Origin: Lachnospiraceae bacterium
GTDB taxonomy: Bacteria > Bacillota > Clostridia > Lachnospirales > Lachnospiraceae
Length of the DNA: 58,527 nt
Direction of reading: 5' to 3'
Assembly: GCA_022793195.1 (NCBI GenBank)
Contig: JAAWCJ010000001.1
Coordinates: forward strand, 1 to 58,527
Of this stretch, positions 1-8,578 are shown in pieces. Every line of letters starts with the position of its first letter. Within the stretch, counting starts at the first letter, position 1. The notes under the pieces were generated by a model, which saw only the letters and a program-made list of their open reading frames with translations, ran no database searches and was not told the origin of the DNA. The translations under genes and the position numbers were made by a program.

Positions 1-71
1 ACATTTTTTTTTTTCTTTATTATTCATTTTTTATCAAACTTTTTTTATTTTTTTAAATTTAGTCTCCCCAG

Positions 72-90
72 TTCGTATTGATTATACGAA
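72..90. repeat. 7-bp inverted repeat at the edge of AT-rich DNA
   Basis: TTCGTAT at 72-78 and ATACGAA at 84-90 are perfect inverted repeats around a 5-base loop. It lies where poly-T rich DNA (1-60) gives way to coding-like sequence. The frame ending at the TAG at 145 reads plausibly as a protein C-terminus (YEPYEIVENKEKF...) back to about base 82 and then meets a stop, so this point may be an old breakpoint. Confidence 0.4.
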
Positions 91-156
91 CCTTATGAGA
101 TTGTTGAAAACAAGGAAAAGTTTCAGGAGCGTGTTCTAAGTCTGTAGAAAGGGGCA

Positions 157-327
157 ATGATGGAAAAACCTGTTTTGAGTCCCGATTTTACTATAGAAGA
201 TATTCATAAGTAAAGAGAATATAATTATGAAGTGACAAAGCATATGACAGACGAGGAACGAATGAATTACTACAATAAGAGAGGAAGAGAAGTTCAGAAA
301 AAATTAGAGAAAATGAAAGCCTTGTAA
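157..327 (+). pseudogene. Small hypothetical gene interrupted by an in-frame stop
   Basis: From ATG 157 (or 160) the frame reads MMEKPVLSPDFTIEDIHK, meets TAA at 211-213, and continues in the same frame as REYNYEVTKHMTDEERMNYY... to a TAA at 325-327. The charged, helical second half with a DEER motif looks like one continuous small protein of about 56 residues, so the internal stop probably arose by a point change in an isoleucine-type codon. A ribosome site (GAAAGGGG, 147-154) precedes it. I do not recognise the family with certainty; similar small charged proteins are common in Clostridia and some sit beside toxin genes. Stop-codon suppression is a less likely alternative. Confidence 0.55.
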
Positions 328-505
328 TCATTTCAGTACCACAGAATAAATGAGCGGTATACAGTGTCTCACAGACCGCCATATACCGCACAGGCGGCGA
401 TTAATAATAGAGAAGGGAAGTAATCTATACTTTGATTTCGCAGTAGATTACCAGCAGACACTGGTTTTTTGCAGAGCAAATGGTGGTGTATATAATTTAA
501 ATAAA

Positions 506-533
506 GAATCCCGTCTTTTATAAGGCGGGATTC
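506..533. terminator. Strong GC hairpin, possible terminator
   Basis: GAATCCCG / CGGGATTC with a 12-base loop. There is no T-run on the plus side, while the minus-strand continuation is T-rich (complement of TATAATTTAAATAAA). It may stop transcription entering from the right or be part of a structured RNA. Confidence 0.4.
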
Positions 534-592
534 TCTGTCGGACAAAGGGCGGAAATGTGTTAGATACTAATAGATATTTTTGCATTTTACTT

Positions 593-617
593 ATTAAATA
601 GGAAAATGTGTCGATAT
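593..617 (+). promoter_or_regulatory. Possible motility-type (SigD-like) promoter
   Basis: A CGATAT element at 612-617 resembles the -10 of sigma-28/SigD promoters, which drive many chemoreceptor genes. The TAAA upstream is only about 13 bases away, shorter than the usual spacing, so the match is weak. Confidence 0.2.
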
Positions 618-719
618 ATATTTAAGGATATTATATGGAAAATAAGCAGCCTGGAAAATAGTAGTTATTTTTCACAAGCTTCCGTCAGGGGCAACAAAAC
701 ATAAAAGGGGATCGGAGAC

Positions 720-2417
720 ATGATTAACTGCATACGGAATTTAAAAATCAGATTAAAACTTTATATCCTTATAGGAGTTGCGCTGATTGGCATGCTTATT
801 ATTGGCGGTATGTCATTCTCTCTTATGGGCCGGATGAACGACATGACGAACGACATTTCAACAAGCTGGCTTCCCAGCATTGATACGGCAAGGGACTTGA
901 GCAATACCCTTTCTAATATTCGTCTTAATGAATTAGGCTATCTCACCGCAATTTCTGATGACGTAGAAGAATCCAGCCTTCAGTACCTGCAAAAGGAAAA
1001 AGAAAGCATGGATGCCCTTCTGACCACATATGAAGAATTGATTGACGAAGAAGAAAGCGGTTTCTATGATAATGCAATGAATCTGTGGATTCAGTACAAG
1101 GAAGCAGATGAAGAAATGACGGCCTTAGCCGGACAGGGCCGCACAGATGAGGCACGTGCTATCCTGGAAGGGGAATGTGTGGAACTTTACAATTCCTTAA
1201 ACAACGCTTTTGAGGATATTATTACCTACAATACAGAAGGCAGTGACGCAGCGACGGAAGAAAGTCTTTTCCTTTACAGAACGGCTATTTGTGTCATGGC
1301 GGCAGTCATCGTTGTTATCATCCTCGTGGGAGTTTTCTTCTCATTTGTGATTATACGTCTCATCAGGACACCTATTTCCGAAATTGAGAATGCTGCCATC
1401 AAAATGGCAGAGGGAGATTTGGACGTGGAGATTACCTATACTTCTAAGGATGAACTGGGTGTTCTCGCCGCGCAGGTACGCAGATTGATTCATAAGCTTC
1501 AGGTTATTATTGATGATGAGAATAAATTCCTTGCTAAAATGGCGGCCGGGGATTTTACAGTGGATTCTATCTGTGAAAAGGAATACACAGGAGGATTCTA
1601 TCCGTTGCTTGTTTCTTTCAGGGGTATTGCAGAGAAGCTCAATGATACAATGCTGCAAATCAGTCAGAGTTCTTCCCAAGTTGCAAGTGGATCGGAACAA
1701 GTATCCAATGGCGCCCAGGCTCTTTCCCAGGGAGCAACCCAGCAGGCAAGCTCCGTGCAGGAACTGGCTGCCTCTATTAATGAAATTTCCGATAAGGTGA
1801 ATGAGAATGCGGATAACGCACGGCAGGCCAATGCAATGGCAGGAAGTGTCAGCAGGGAAATGAACGTCAGCAATGAAAAGATGCAGCAGATGATACAGGC
1901 AATGGGTGATATCAGTAATTGCTCCAGTGAAATCGGAAAAATCATTAAGACGATTGAAGACATTGCGTTCCAGACCAACATTCTTGCGCTTAATGCTGCC
2001 GTAGAAGCTGCCCGTGCAGGGACAGCAGGAAAAGGGTTTGCCGTAGTAGCTGATGAAGTCCGTAACCTGGCAAGTAAGAGTGCAGAGGCTTCTAATAACA
2101 CCTCTGTTTTGATTGAAAATTCATTAAAGGCAGTAGAAAATGGAACCCAGATTGCCGGAGACACAGCTGAGTCTCTGCTCCAGGCAGTAAACGCAGTAAA
2201 TGAAATGACAGGCATTATCGGACAGATTTCAGAGGCCAGCAGTAATCAGGCGGAGGCGATCTCCCAGATTACCATGGGAATTGACCAGATTTCCAGTGTT
2301 GTACAGACAAACTCGGCAACCGCGGAAGAAAGCGCAGCTGCAAGCGAAGAACTGTCCAGCCAGTCACAGCTTATGAAGAGCCTTGTGGGAAGGTTTACCC
2401 TAAAAAGCGATTTGTAA
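720..2417 (+). CDS. Methyl-accepting chemotaxis protein
   Basis: Membrane chemoreceptor that senses a ligand outside the cell and controls the CheA kinase. In order: TM1 at about residues 13-33; a helical ligand domain of the 4HB_MCP type (about 34-185); TM2 at about 187-212; a HAMP linker to about 265; then the long coiled-coil signalling domain. The hairpin tip is clear ([18 protein letters not shown], near residues 415-435), followed by [13 protein letters not shown]. 565 residues is normal for the class. There is no C-terminal CheR-tethering pentapeptide of the NWETF type; it ends FTLKSDL. GGAG at 714-717 precedes the ATG. It stands alone, with no chemotaxis genes adjacent. The ligand is unknown. 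Confidence 0.95.
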   Translation: MINCIRNLKIRLKLYILIGVALIGMLIIGGMSFSLMGRMNDMTNDISTSWLPSIDTARDLSNTLSNIRLNELGYLTAISDDVEESSLQYLQKEKESMDALLTTYEELIDEEESGFYDNAMNLWIQYKEADEEMTALAGQGRTDEARAILEGECVELYNSLNNAFEDIITYNTEGSDAATEESLFLYRTAICVMAAVIVVIILVGVFFSFVIIRLIRTPISEIENAAIKMAEGDLDVEITYTSKDELGVLAAQVRRLIHKLQVIIDDENKFLAKMAAGDFTVDSICEKEYTGGFYPLLVSFRGIAEKLNDTMLQISQSSSQVASGSEQVSNGAQALSQGATQQASSVQELAASINEISDKVNENADNARQANAMAGSVSREMNVSNEKMQQMIQAMGDISNCSSEIGKIIKTIEDIAFQTNILALNAAVEAARAGTAGKGFAVVADEVRNLASKSAEASNNTSVLIENSLKAVENGTQIAGDTAESLLQAVNAVNEMTGIIGQISEASSNQAEAISQITMGIDQISSVVQTNSATAEESAAASEELSSQSQLMKSLVGRFTLKSDL

Positions 2418-2533
2418 CATACAATGTGCGGCTTTTCGTCGCAAAGCATTTGGGGTTAAGGCCAGGCCTGACAGTCAGTGATGACGGTATCTTCGGTAAT
2501 CATCCCGCTTTTTACAATTTACAAAACAAAGAG

Positions 2534-2574
2534 ACGCTGTAAATGCCATATTTATAGGTATTACAGCGTTTTTT
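2534..2574 (+). terminator. Rho-independent terminator after the chemoreceptor
   Basis: ACGCTGTAA at 2534-2542 pairs with TTACAGCGT at 2561-2569, with further partial pairing inward, followed by a six-base T-run (2569-2574). It lies about 115 bases past the chemoreceptor stop. Confidence 0.8.
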
Positions 2575-2592
2575 ACTGTCACACTTTTTAGC

Positions 2593-2729
2593 GTGAATTG
2601 ACAAAATTCACTCTTGTCCGGTCGTACATGCTTTTGCCAATACTCTAAGATCCGGCAGAGGGTTAACAGAAAAAAGTATACAGATAAATGGGGGAATAGG
2701 TAGAAAAATATTTTACGGCATGGTAAAAT
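2593..2729 (+). promoter_or_regulatory. Upstream region of the PfkB kinase with two inverted repeats
   Basis: GTGAATT (2593-2599) and AATTCAC (2605-2611) form a palindrome that overlaps a TTGACA (2598-2603), which could be a -35 box, though no good -10 lies 17 bases on. A second palindrome, ATTTTAC (2710-2716) and GTAAAAT (2723-2729), contains a TAAAAT that could serve as a -10. Either could be a repressor site; no regulator can be named. Confidence 0.3.
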
Positions 2730-2783
2730 CATAAAAGCAGGCAGATTATGCCACGGATATTTTACATAAGGAGGGGCAATACG

Positions 2784-3791
2784 ATGGAAGGAATAGCAGT
2801 TGCGGGAACTTTGGTGGTTGACACCATCAAGATGATAGACGGATATCCGGAAAAGGGAATGTTGGCGGATATCAGCAAAGTCAGCCGCGGAATCGGAGGC
2901 TGTGCCGCCACCACAGCTTATGCAGTGAAGGTACTGGATCCGTCCATTCCGATCAAAAGCATCAGCCTGGTTGGCGATGATGACAATGGAGACTATATTG
3001 TCGGGCGGCTCGCCGGCTATGGGATTGATACGAAAGGGATCCGCAAAGCCGAAGGCGCGGTGACATCCTTTTCTGATGTGATGACAGTCGAAAGTACAGG
3101 GGAGAGAACCTTTTTCCATGACAGAGGCGCCTGCCGCCTGTTTTCGGCGGAACATGTGGATATGGAGGCGTTAGATGTACGGCTTATGTTGCTGGGATAT
3201 GGAGGTCTTTTGGACAGCATGAATCAGCCCGACGGGGAATACGGAACAGCCATGGCCAGATTTCTTCATGATGTAAAGAAAAAAGGGGTTCAGACAGCCA
3301 TGGATGTGGCCAGCACCAGGGATGAAGCGGAGTTACGGCGGCTGGTCATTCCTTCTTTAAAATATACGGATCATCTCATTGTCAATGAAATGGAAGGTGG
3401 TATGATTGCAGATATCCAGGCCAGGAAGCCGGATGGAAGCCTGGACAGGGAGGCCCTTCCAGCCATTTGCCACAAGCTTAGAGAGCTTGGCGTGACGGGA
3501 TGGGTTGTGGTTCATGCGCCGGAAATAGGCTGTGCTATAGATGAGCAGGGAGAATATGTGGAAGTGCCGTCTTTAAATCTGCCGGAAGGCTACATTGTGG
3601 GAGCGGTAGGGGCCGGAGACTGTTTCTGTGCCGGAGTTTTGTATTCCATATATAAAGGGCTTCCTGTAAAAGAAGCCCTTCAGATAGGTGCGGCATCAGC
3701 AGCAGCCAATCTTTCCGCCGGAGATGCCATCAGCGGCCTGCGGCCCATATCGGGACTTAGGGAGCTGTATGAGAAATACGGCGTAAAGTAA
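2784..3791 (+). CDS. PfkB-family carbohydrate kinase
   Basis: Ribokinase-fold kinase that phosphorylates a sugar or nucleoside with ATP. Family signs are the N-terminal glycine region (GIGGCAATTAYAV, about residues 35-47) and the C-terminal anion-hole and catalytic-base motif GAVGAGDCFCAGV (about 275-287), whose Asp is the expected general base. I start at the ATG at 2784, with AAGGAGGGG 8 bases upstream; an in-frame ATG at 2748 has no ribosome site. The product is 335 residues, usual for the family. It is not in an operon with transporter genes, so the substrate cannot be assigned; ribokinase, fructokinase and nucleoside kinase roles are all possible. Confidence 0.85.
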   Translation: MEGIAVAGTLVVDTIKMIDGYPEKGMLADISKVSRGIGGCAATTAYAVKVLDPSIPIKSISLVGDDDNGDYIVGRLAGYGIDTKGIRKAEGAVTSFSDVMTVESTGERTFFHDRGACRLFSAEHVDMEALDVRLMLLGYGGLLDSMNQPDGEYGTAMARFLHDVKKKGVQTAMDVASTRDEAELRRLVIPSLKYTDHLIVNEMEGGMIADIQARKPDGSLDREALPAICHKLRELGVTGWVVVHAPEIGCAIDEQGEYVEVPSLNLPEGYIVGAVGAGDCFCAGVLYSIYKGLPVKEALQIGAASAAANLSAGDAISGLRPISGLRELYEKYGVK

Positions 3792-3822
3792 ATTAGCCTT
3801 TCAGGCACCGCTCACGCGCGGC

Positions 3823-3851
3823 GATTGCGCGGAGCGCAATCTTATTTAAAG
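3823..3851. terminator. Convergent-gene terminator hairpin
   Basis: GATTGCGC (3823-3830), a GGA loop and GCGCAATC (3834-3841) form a perfect 8-bp stem, followed by TTATTTAAA. It lies exactly between the converging PfkB kinase and SGNH hydrolase genes and probably serves both. Confidence 0.7.
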
Positions 3852-4474
3852 TAATCTTTGACGATTTTTGTGAAGGCTGTGGCCAGTTTGCCATGGCCTT
3901 CTACTGTGAGATGGAGTCCGTCCCCACCAAGGTCCTGCTCTGTCAGAACGGTCTGTGTGTTAAAAAACAGGCAGTCCAGGTCTTTTGCAAGAGCTTCGTA
4001 TCTGGCGGGCAGCTCCCTTGCTTTTCTGGCAGAGGAAGCGTCGAAGGCAGGATCTTCCTCAATGGGAACAATGGGGCCGGGAGCCACCAGAAGAATCGGA
4101 GGCATGGGGTATTTATCCGCGGGATAATAGAAACGGAGCTTCTTGATGAGATTTGTCATGCCATCAGTGATCTCCTTGGAAGAAACACTGTAGCGGACTT
4201 TTGTATCGTTGGTGCCCAACATAAGGATAATAAAATCCAGGGGCGCGTGAGTCAGGATGCAGGGAGCCACCGTATCCAGTCCATTCCGGTAAGGCTCCAG
4301 ATATTCGGTGAAAGCGGTAGTACGCCCGTTTAGTCCCTCTTCGATGACATGGAACTCTGCGCCCAGGGCATCGGCCATACGTCTGGGCCACCGCTCTGTC
4401 TCCGTATAGCGGGTGCCTTTTAAGGGCATATAGCCCCAGGTGTTGGAATCTCCAAAACAGAGAATGTTAAACAT
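3842..4474 (-). CDS. SGNH/GDSL-family hydrolase (esterase)
   Basis: Small cytoplasmic serine esterase of the SGNH fold; 210 residues with no signal peptide. All four blocks are visible: GDSN with Ser10 as nucleophile, the Gly of GLNGRTT near 47-53, the Asn of LGTNDT near 89, and the Asp185-x-x-His188 pair in DGLHL. The order and spacing resemble arylesterase/lysophospholipase-L1-like members acting on acyl or aryl esters; the natural substrate is unknown. I start at the ATG at 4474 because GGAGG lies just upstream (4482-4486 region). The gene follows aroC on the same strand after 28 bases, so the two are probably co-transcribed. Confidence 0.88.
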   Translation of the reverse strand: MFNILCFGDSNTWGYMPLKGTRYTETERWPRRMADALGAEFHVIEEGLNGRTTAFTEYLEPYRNGLDTVAPCILTHAPLDFIILMLGTNDTKVRYSVSSKEITDGMTNLIKKLRFYYPADKYPMPPILLVAPGPIVPIEEDPAFDASSARKARELPARYEALAKDLDCLFFNTQTVLTEQDLGGDGLHLTVEGHGKLATAFTKIVKDYFK

Positions 4475-4502
4475 AAAAATACCTCCTTTATGTGGCTTTT
4501 TC

Positions 4503-5621
4503 TTAAATATCCGAATTTGAACGGCCAAAGAAACGGCAGATGGAATCCATTTTTGCCGTCATACCTGCAAAAAGCATGTCCACCAGGGTCACAGCTGTCA
4601 TTGCTTCCACCACCACCACGGCACGCGGTACAATGATGGGGTCGTGGCGCCCCCGGATGGAAACAGTGACGGGTTCTCCCGTACAGGTTACAGTCTGCTG
4701 TTCCTTTGCTATGGAAGGCGTTGGCTTGATGGCGGCCCGCAGAAAAATATCAGAGCCGTCGCTCATACCTCCCAGGATACCTCCTGCATGATTGGATGCT
4801 TTTTGCAAAGGGCCTCCTTTTTGTTTGGGCGGAAGGAAACTGTCGTTGTTTTCGGAGCCTGAGCTTCTGGCGCTGCAAAAACCATCACCGATCTCCACAG
4901 CCTTGACAGCGCCGATGGAAAACAGCGCTTTTGAGAGATTGGCATCCAGCTTTTCAAATACAGGTTCTCCAATGCCCACAGGCATATTTTTTACAATGCA
5001 GGCGATCACACCACCCATGGAATCTTTGTCTGCCATCTGCTTTTCGGCAGCAGCCTGGACTTTCTTTGCTGCTTCCAGGTCAGGCATATAAAAAGGATTT
5101 TTGGCACAGAGGGACAAATCTATGGAGCTGCAGCGGATACCGCCGATTTCTTCAGCGTAAGCAGATACTTCGATATCCAGGGCATGAAGGATTTTCATGG
5201 CAATGGCGCCGGCAGCCACTCGTCCGATGGTTTCCCGCCCGGAGGAACGTCCGCCGCCCCTGTAATCCCGGAAACCATATTTTGCGTCGAAACAGTAGTC
5301 GGCGTGGCCTGGCCTGTAATAAGAAGCAATTTCCGAATAATCCCTGGAACGCTGGTCTTTATTGAAAACAACCATGGAAATAGGAGTGCCGGTGGTACGC
5401 CCTTCAAAGACACCGGAAAGGATTTCCACCGTATCCTCTTCGGACCGTTTTGTGGTATATTTACTCTGGCCGGGTTTTCTTCTGTTTAAAAAGACCTGAA
5501 TATCTTCCGGCCTCAGGGGAATTCCGGCGGGACATCCATCCACGACCACACCTAAAGCAGAACCGTGGGATTCTCCCCATGTAGTGAATGAAAACAATTT
5601 TCCGTATGTTGAGCCTGACAT
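4503..5621 (-). CDS. aroC: Chorismate synthase
   Basis: Last step of the shikimate pathway: converts EPSP to chorismate with reduced FMN, feeding aromatic amino acids. The first signature, GESHGSA, with its conserved His19, is near residue 16-22; the arginine-rich segment SSGRETIGRVAAGA lies near residue 127, and further conserved glycines include GGILGGMSDG. 372 residues is the usual length. The ATG at 5621 has GGAGG five bases before it; the longer frame adds eight residues without a ribosome site. It is first in a two-gene unit with the SGNH hydrolase and isolated from other aro genes. Confidence 0.96.
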   Translation of the reverse strand: MSGSTYGKLFSFTTWGESHGSALGVVVDGCPAGIPLRPEDIQVFLNRRKPGQSKYTTKRSEEDTVEILSGVFEGRTTGTPISMVVFNKDQRSRDYSEIASYYRPGHADYCFDAKYGFRDYRGGGRSSGRETIGRVAAGAIAMKILHALDIEVSAYAEEIGGIRCSSIDLSLCAKNPFYMPDLEAAKKVQAAAEKQMADKDSMGGVIACIVKNMPVGIGEPVFEKLDANLSKALFSIGAVKAVEIGDGFCSARSSGSENNDSFLPPKQKGGPLQKASNHAGGILGGMSDGSDIFLRAAIKPTPSIAKEQQTVTCTGEPVTVSIRGRHDPIIVPRAVVVVEAMTAVTLVDMLFAGMTAKMDSICRFFGRSNSDI

Positions 5622-5704
5622 ATGAACCTCCGTTAAAATATACAATCATTATAGCTTAGGAAAAAAGCGAGGGCAATGACTTCTTTTGTTTTGGGAAAAA
5701 TAAT

Positions 5705-5733
5705 TTGTGTTTTTCCTGAAAATTTTTTATAAT
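5705..5733 (+). promoter_or_regulatory. Promoter of the HAD phosphatase gene
   Basis: TTGTGT (5705-5710), 17 bases, TATAAT (5728-5733). The -10 box overlaps the upstream in-frame ATG at 5732, which rules that ATG out as the translation start and supports the one at 5768. Confidence 0.75.
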
Positions 5734-5767
5734 GACAGGGAACGATACAGAAGAATGGAGAATAAAA

Positions 5768-6445
5768 ATGCTAAGAAGTGTTATTTTTGACATGGATGGT
5801 GTGCTGGTCAACAGTGAACCTGTCCACTATCACGCTTATTTGATGGTTCTGGAACGGTGGGGTAAGACTTTTTCCTATGAAGAATATAAACAATATATCG
5901 GGACAGTCAACGCTGTGATTATAGACGGCCTAATTGGAAGATTTCATCTGCCCATTGACAGGGACGGATTTAATGGGCTGGTAAAAGAGTATAAAGAATA
6001 TCTTTATAGGCGGGATGGGTATCCGGCGGTGGACGGCATACCGGAGCTTTTAAAATGTTTAAAGGATGCCGGATACTTGTTGGCGGTAGCTTCTTCATCC
6101 CCTTATGAAGCGATTATAAAGGCGACGAAAGCTCTGAAAATCCATTCCTATTTTGACATATTCGTAAGCGGGGAAAGTGTGGAACATTCAAAGCCGGCGC
6201 CGGATGTATTTTTGAAAGCGGCCAAAGCTCTTGGGACAGCGGCGGAAGACTGCCTGGTGGTGGAGGATTCCTGCCATGGAGTCCATGCGGCGAAAGCAGC
6301 AGGCATGGCAAGCATAGGATTTGTCAATCCTGATTCCGGGAACCAGGATTTGTCCTGTGCCACCAGGCTGACGGATTCTTTCCGTCAGGTGGATGCCGCT
6401 TTTGTAGAGGCAGTTTATGGAGAGTGGAAAAAAGGAAGGGCTTAA
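5768..6445 (+). CDS. HAD-superfamily phosphatase/phosphomutase (beta-phosphoglucomutase-like)
   Basis: Cytoplasmic HAD enzyme of subclass I. Motif I is FDMDGVLVNSE with nucleophile Asp8 and acid/base Asp10; motif II is the serine run ASSS near residue 108; motif III is the Lys of HSKPAPDVF near 142; motif IV is VVEDSCHG near 164. The helical cap between motifs I and II fits beta-phosphoglucomutase or sugar-phosphate phosphatases. 225 residues from ATG 5768, with GGAG at 5757-5760. It is monocistronic, with its own promoter upstream and a hairpin downstream. The exact substrate cannot be read from sequence. Confidence 0.88.
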   Translation: MLRSVIFDMDGVLVNSEPVHYHAYLMVLERWGKTFSYEEYKQYIGTVNAVIIDGLIGRFHLPIDRDGFNGLVKEYKEYLYRRDGYPAVDGIPELLKCLKDAGYLLAVASSSPYEAIIKATKALKIHSYFDIFVSGESVEHSKPAPDVFLKAAKALGTAAEDCLVVEDSCHGVHAAKAAGMASIGFVNPDSGNQDLSCATRLTDSFRQVDAAFVEAVYGEWKKGRA

Positions 6446-6456
6446 GCAGCTTCCTG

Positions 6457-6483
6457 AGCGGCGATCCTACAGGATCAGCCGCT
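6457..6483. terminator. Hairpin between converging genes
   Basis: AGCGGC-g-ATCCT (6457-6468) pairs with AGGAT-ca-GCCGCT (6471-6483). The stop codon of the minus-strand metallo-hydrolase lies inside the stem. The T-tract is poor, so termination efficiency is uncertain. Confidence 0.5.
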
Positions 6484-7270
6484 CTTTGTCGTCTGGTACA
6501 AAGAGATTGCCGGAATAGAATTCCAGACCTTCTTTTGTGTAATTAGTCTTTCTGTTTTTTATGTCTTTATCCTCCGTATGCCATAAAACCAGATTTGGAA
6601 TATGGAGGCTCTCCGCCAGTTCACAGGCTTCTTTCACCGTGCTGTGATGCTTTTCGTAAGGCTTGAACCGTTCCCTGTCCCCGTAAAGGCAGAAAGCCTC
6701 ATGGAGGAGCCAGTCGCTCCCGGTGACATAGGCTTTACAGCCTGGGTTGTAGGGCTCGTCCCCGGCACAGGTCAGCTTTTTTCCATTCTTCAGGAATGTG
6801 GTAAAACCGAACTGTTTTGCTTTGGTGGACAGAATATCGAAAAAAGTCACGTCATAATCCAGGATTTTTTTGGTATCCCCGTCTTTTATCGGAATCAGAA
6901 GAATCCTGTCATCAATACAGTTACAGAATTTCTTCTGGATGGTCAGAGAGCATAAAGTCTTGATGGTGTCAACCAGGCCGTCATGGCAGTAAATATACAA
7001 ATTTCCTTTATAAGTTCCTTTCAGTATGGAAGTGGAGATCATCCGTATCATCCATACCATACCGAGGATGTGGTCATTGTGTTCATGGGTAACAAAAATA
7101 TGGTGAATCCGGGTCAGGGGGACATCCATATCCTCAAGGATTGTCAGGATACCATTGCCGCCTCCGGCATCCACGAGAAAATATTCTTCTCCGTCGCGGA
7201 TGGCGAAACAAGTGTTGTAGCAGCGGGTGGCCTGGGCATTTCCGGTGCCAAGTACATACAGTTCTTCCAT
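6467..7270 (-). CDS. Metallo-beta-lactamase-fold hydrolase (RNase Z-like family)
   Basis: Zinc hydrolase of the MBL fold. The metal motif THEHNDHILG gives His62, His64, Asp66 and His67; later ligands plausibly include the Asp of CAGDEPYN and the His of LWHTEDKD. The N-terminal GTGNAQATRCYNT segment and overall layout resemble RNase Z/ElaC-type proteins, but the length (267) and divergence point to an MBL hydrolase of unknown substrate rather than the essential tRNA 3' processing enzyme. Start ATG 7270 is preceded by GAGGAG. It converges on the HAD gene and appears monocistronic. Confidence 0.82.
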   Translation of the reverse strand: MEELYVLGTGNAQATRCYNTCFAIRDGEEYFLVDAGGGNGILTILEDMDVPLTRIHHIFVTHEHNDHILGMVWMIRMISTSILKGTYKGNLYIYCHDGLVDTIKTLCSLTIQKKFCNCIDDRILLIPIKDGDTKKILDYDVTFFDILSTKAKQFGFTTFLKNGKKLTCAGDEPYNPGCKAYVTGSDWLLHEAFCLYGDRERFKPYEKHHSTVKEACELAESLHIPNLVLWHTEDKDIKNRKTNYTKEGLEFYSGNLFVPDDKERLIL

Positions 7271-7450
7271 GGTTTGCTCCTCATTCTTTTGATAAAAGGA
7301 TTATACTATGGAATGAAAGAGATGGCAAGGTGAAGGTGTGGCAGGATGTGAAAAACAAAGGGACTGACCGTCATGTTTCCGCCTCTTTATTCATAGGATA
7401 GAAGTAGCCAATTTTCAGGAGATTTTTATCAGTCATTTGGAGGGGTAGAT

Positions 7451-8572
7451 GTGAGTGAACGAGGAACCGGCGTGTTGGAACAGTATGAGCTGGAGGTATT
7501 CAGAACCTGGCGTACCAGGGGGGCCTTTTTATGCGAAACTGACCAGGGACTTAAATTATTGAAAGAGTGGACCGGGTCAGATAAAAGAATTCAGCTTGAA
7601 TACGAGGTGTTGTCGGCACTTGAGGAGCTCGGCCTTCAGGTGGACTGCTGTATATGCAATGCAGAGGGAAATCTGATTTCCGTCGACGAGGACCAGTCCA
7701 GGTATGTACTGCGGAACTGGTATGAGGGCCGGGAGTGTAGTACAAGAGAGACAGGGGAGATTTTGGCGGCGGCGAAACTTCTGGCAAAACTGCATCAGGA
7801 TTTCAGACGGGTAGATACAGAGCACATTCAGGAAAGAAAACGGGAAGAGTATCTGCAGGAGAAACACAAAAAAGAGGAACAAAAAGAGAAACAGCAGGAA
7901 GAAAAAGAGGACAGCGCTGTGCAGGGCATGGTAGAGGCTGCCGCTGTTACGGAACATGAAAAAGATATGCCAGGGGATATTTCGGAATTTGTACCGGAAG
8001 CGTTTGCAAACACCCTTGACCGTCACAACCGGGAATTGAAAAGGACCAGATCTTTTGTAAAAGCCAGAAAACGGAAAACAGATTTTGAACTGGTGGTAAT
8101 CGGCGGTTTTGAAAAGTTTTACCGTCAGGCAGAAGAAGCAGCAGAGATGGCGGCGTCTATTGAAGCACTACCGGAATGTTGGTGGTGTCATGGAGAATAC
8201 AGCCACCATCATGTGCTCCTTGGAAATGAGGTCCATGCAGTGACAGACTTTTCGAGAATGCAAAAAGGCGTCCAGGTATCCGACCTTTACTATTTTATGA
8301 GGAAGATTTTGGAGAAACACAGATGGAATTTAAAGCTGGGACGGCAGCTGCTGGATACTTATACAGAAGCCCTGCCCTTAACAAGTGAGGAATGGAAATA
8401 TCTCTATATTTTATTTTTGTATCCGGAAAAATACTGGAAACAGATGAATTACTATGTAAATTCCAATAAAGCGTGGATTCCGGCCAGAAATGTTGACAAA
8501 CTGCGGGCGCTGGAAAGCCAGTTTGAAGCCAGGAAATTGTTTTTGGAAGAGCTTAAAAAAAAGGCGGTCTGA
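7451..8572 (+). CDS. CotS-family spore coat / kinase-fold protein with charged insert
   Basis: Protein of the aminoglycoside-phosphotransferase-like fold used by CotS/CotI/YsxE spore coat proteins. The pattern of N-lobe (LKLLKEW, EYEVLSAL), a mid AKLLAKLHQDF segment, the WWCHGEYSHHHVLL catalytic-loop-like region (about residues 237-250) and FSRMQKGVQVSDLYYFMRK fits. The Asp usually found in the HxD loop is replaced here (HGEYSHHH), so catalysis is doubtful. Residues about 125-165 are an unusually Lys/Glu-rich helical insert (KREEYLQEKHKKEEQKEK) likely to form a coiled coil. It starts at GTG 7451 with GGAGGGG (7439-7445). Role in spore coat is inferred from family only. Confidence 0.75.
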   Translation: MSERGTGVLEQYELEVFRTWRTRGAFLCETDQGLKLLKEWTGSDKRIQLEYEVLSALEELGLQVDCCICNAEGNLISVDEDQSRYVLRNWYEGRECSTRETGEILAAAKLLAKLHQDFRRVDTEHIQERKREEYLQEKHKKEEQKEKQQEEKEDSAVQGMVEAAAVTEHEKDMPGDISEFVPEAFANTLDRHNRELKRTRSFVKARKRKTDFELVVIGGFEKFYRQAEEAAEMAASIEALPECWWCHGEYSHHHVLLGNEVHAVTDFSRMQKGVQVSDLYYFMRKILEKHRWNLKLGRQLLDTYTEALPLTSEEWKYLYILFLYPEKYWKQMNYYVNSNKAWIPARNVDKLRALESQFEARKLFLEELKKKAV

Positions 8573-8578
8573 AAAACT

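Larger units (their letters stand above)
328..719. other. Gene-free region with three consecutive hairpins
   Basis: No convincing coding frame is present. Three inverted repeats follow one another: GCGGTATA at 354-361 with TATACCGC at 382-389; GTAATCTA at 420-427 with TAGATTAC at 444-451; and GAATCCCG at 506-513 with CGGGATTC at 526-533. The last is flanked on its left by AT-rich sequence that would be a T-rich tail on the minus strand. The remainder is the upstream region of the chemoreceptor gene. Confidence 0.45.

Noticed and set aside
1664..2215. Long minus-strand open frame inside the chemoreceptor gene
   Set aside because: It is an antisense shadow of the MCP signalling domain with no ribosome site and composition typical of reverse-frame translation.
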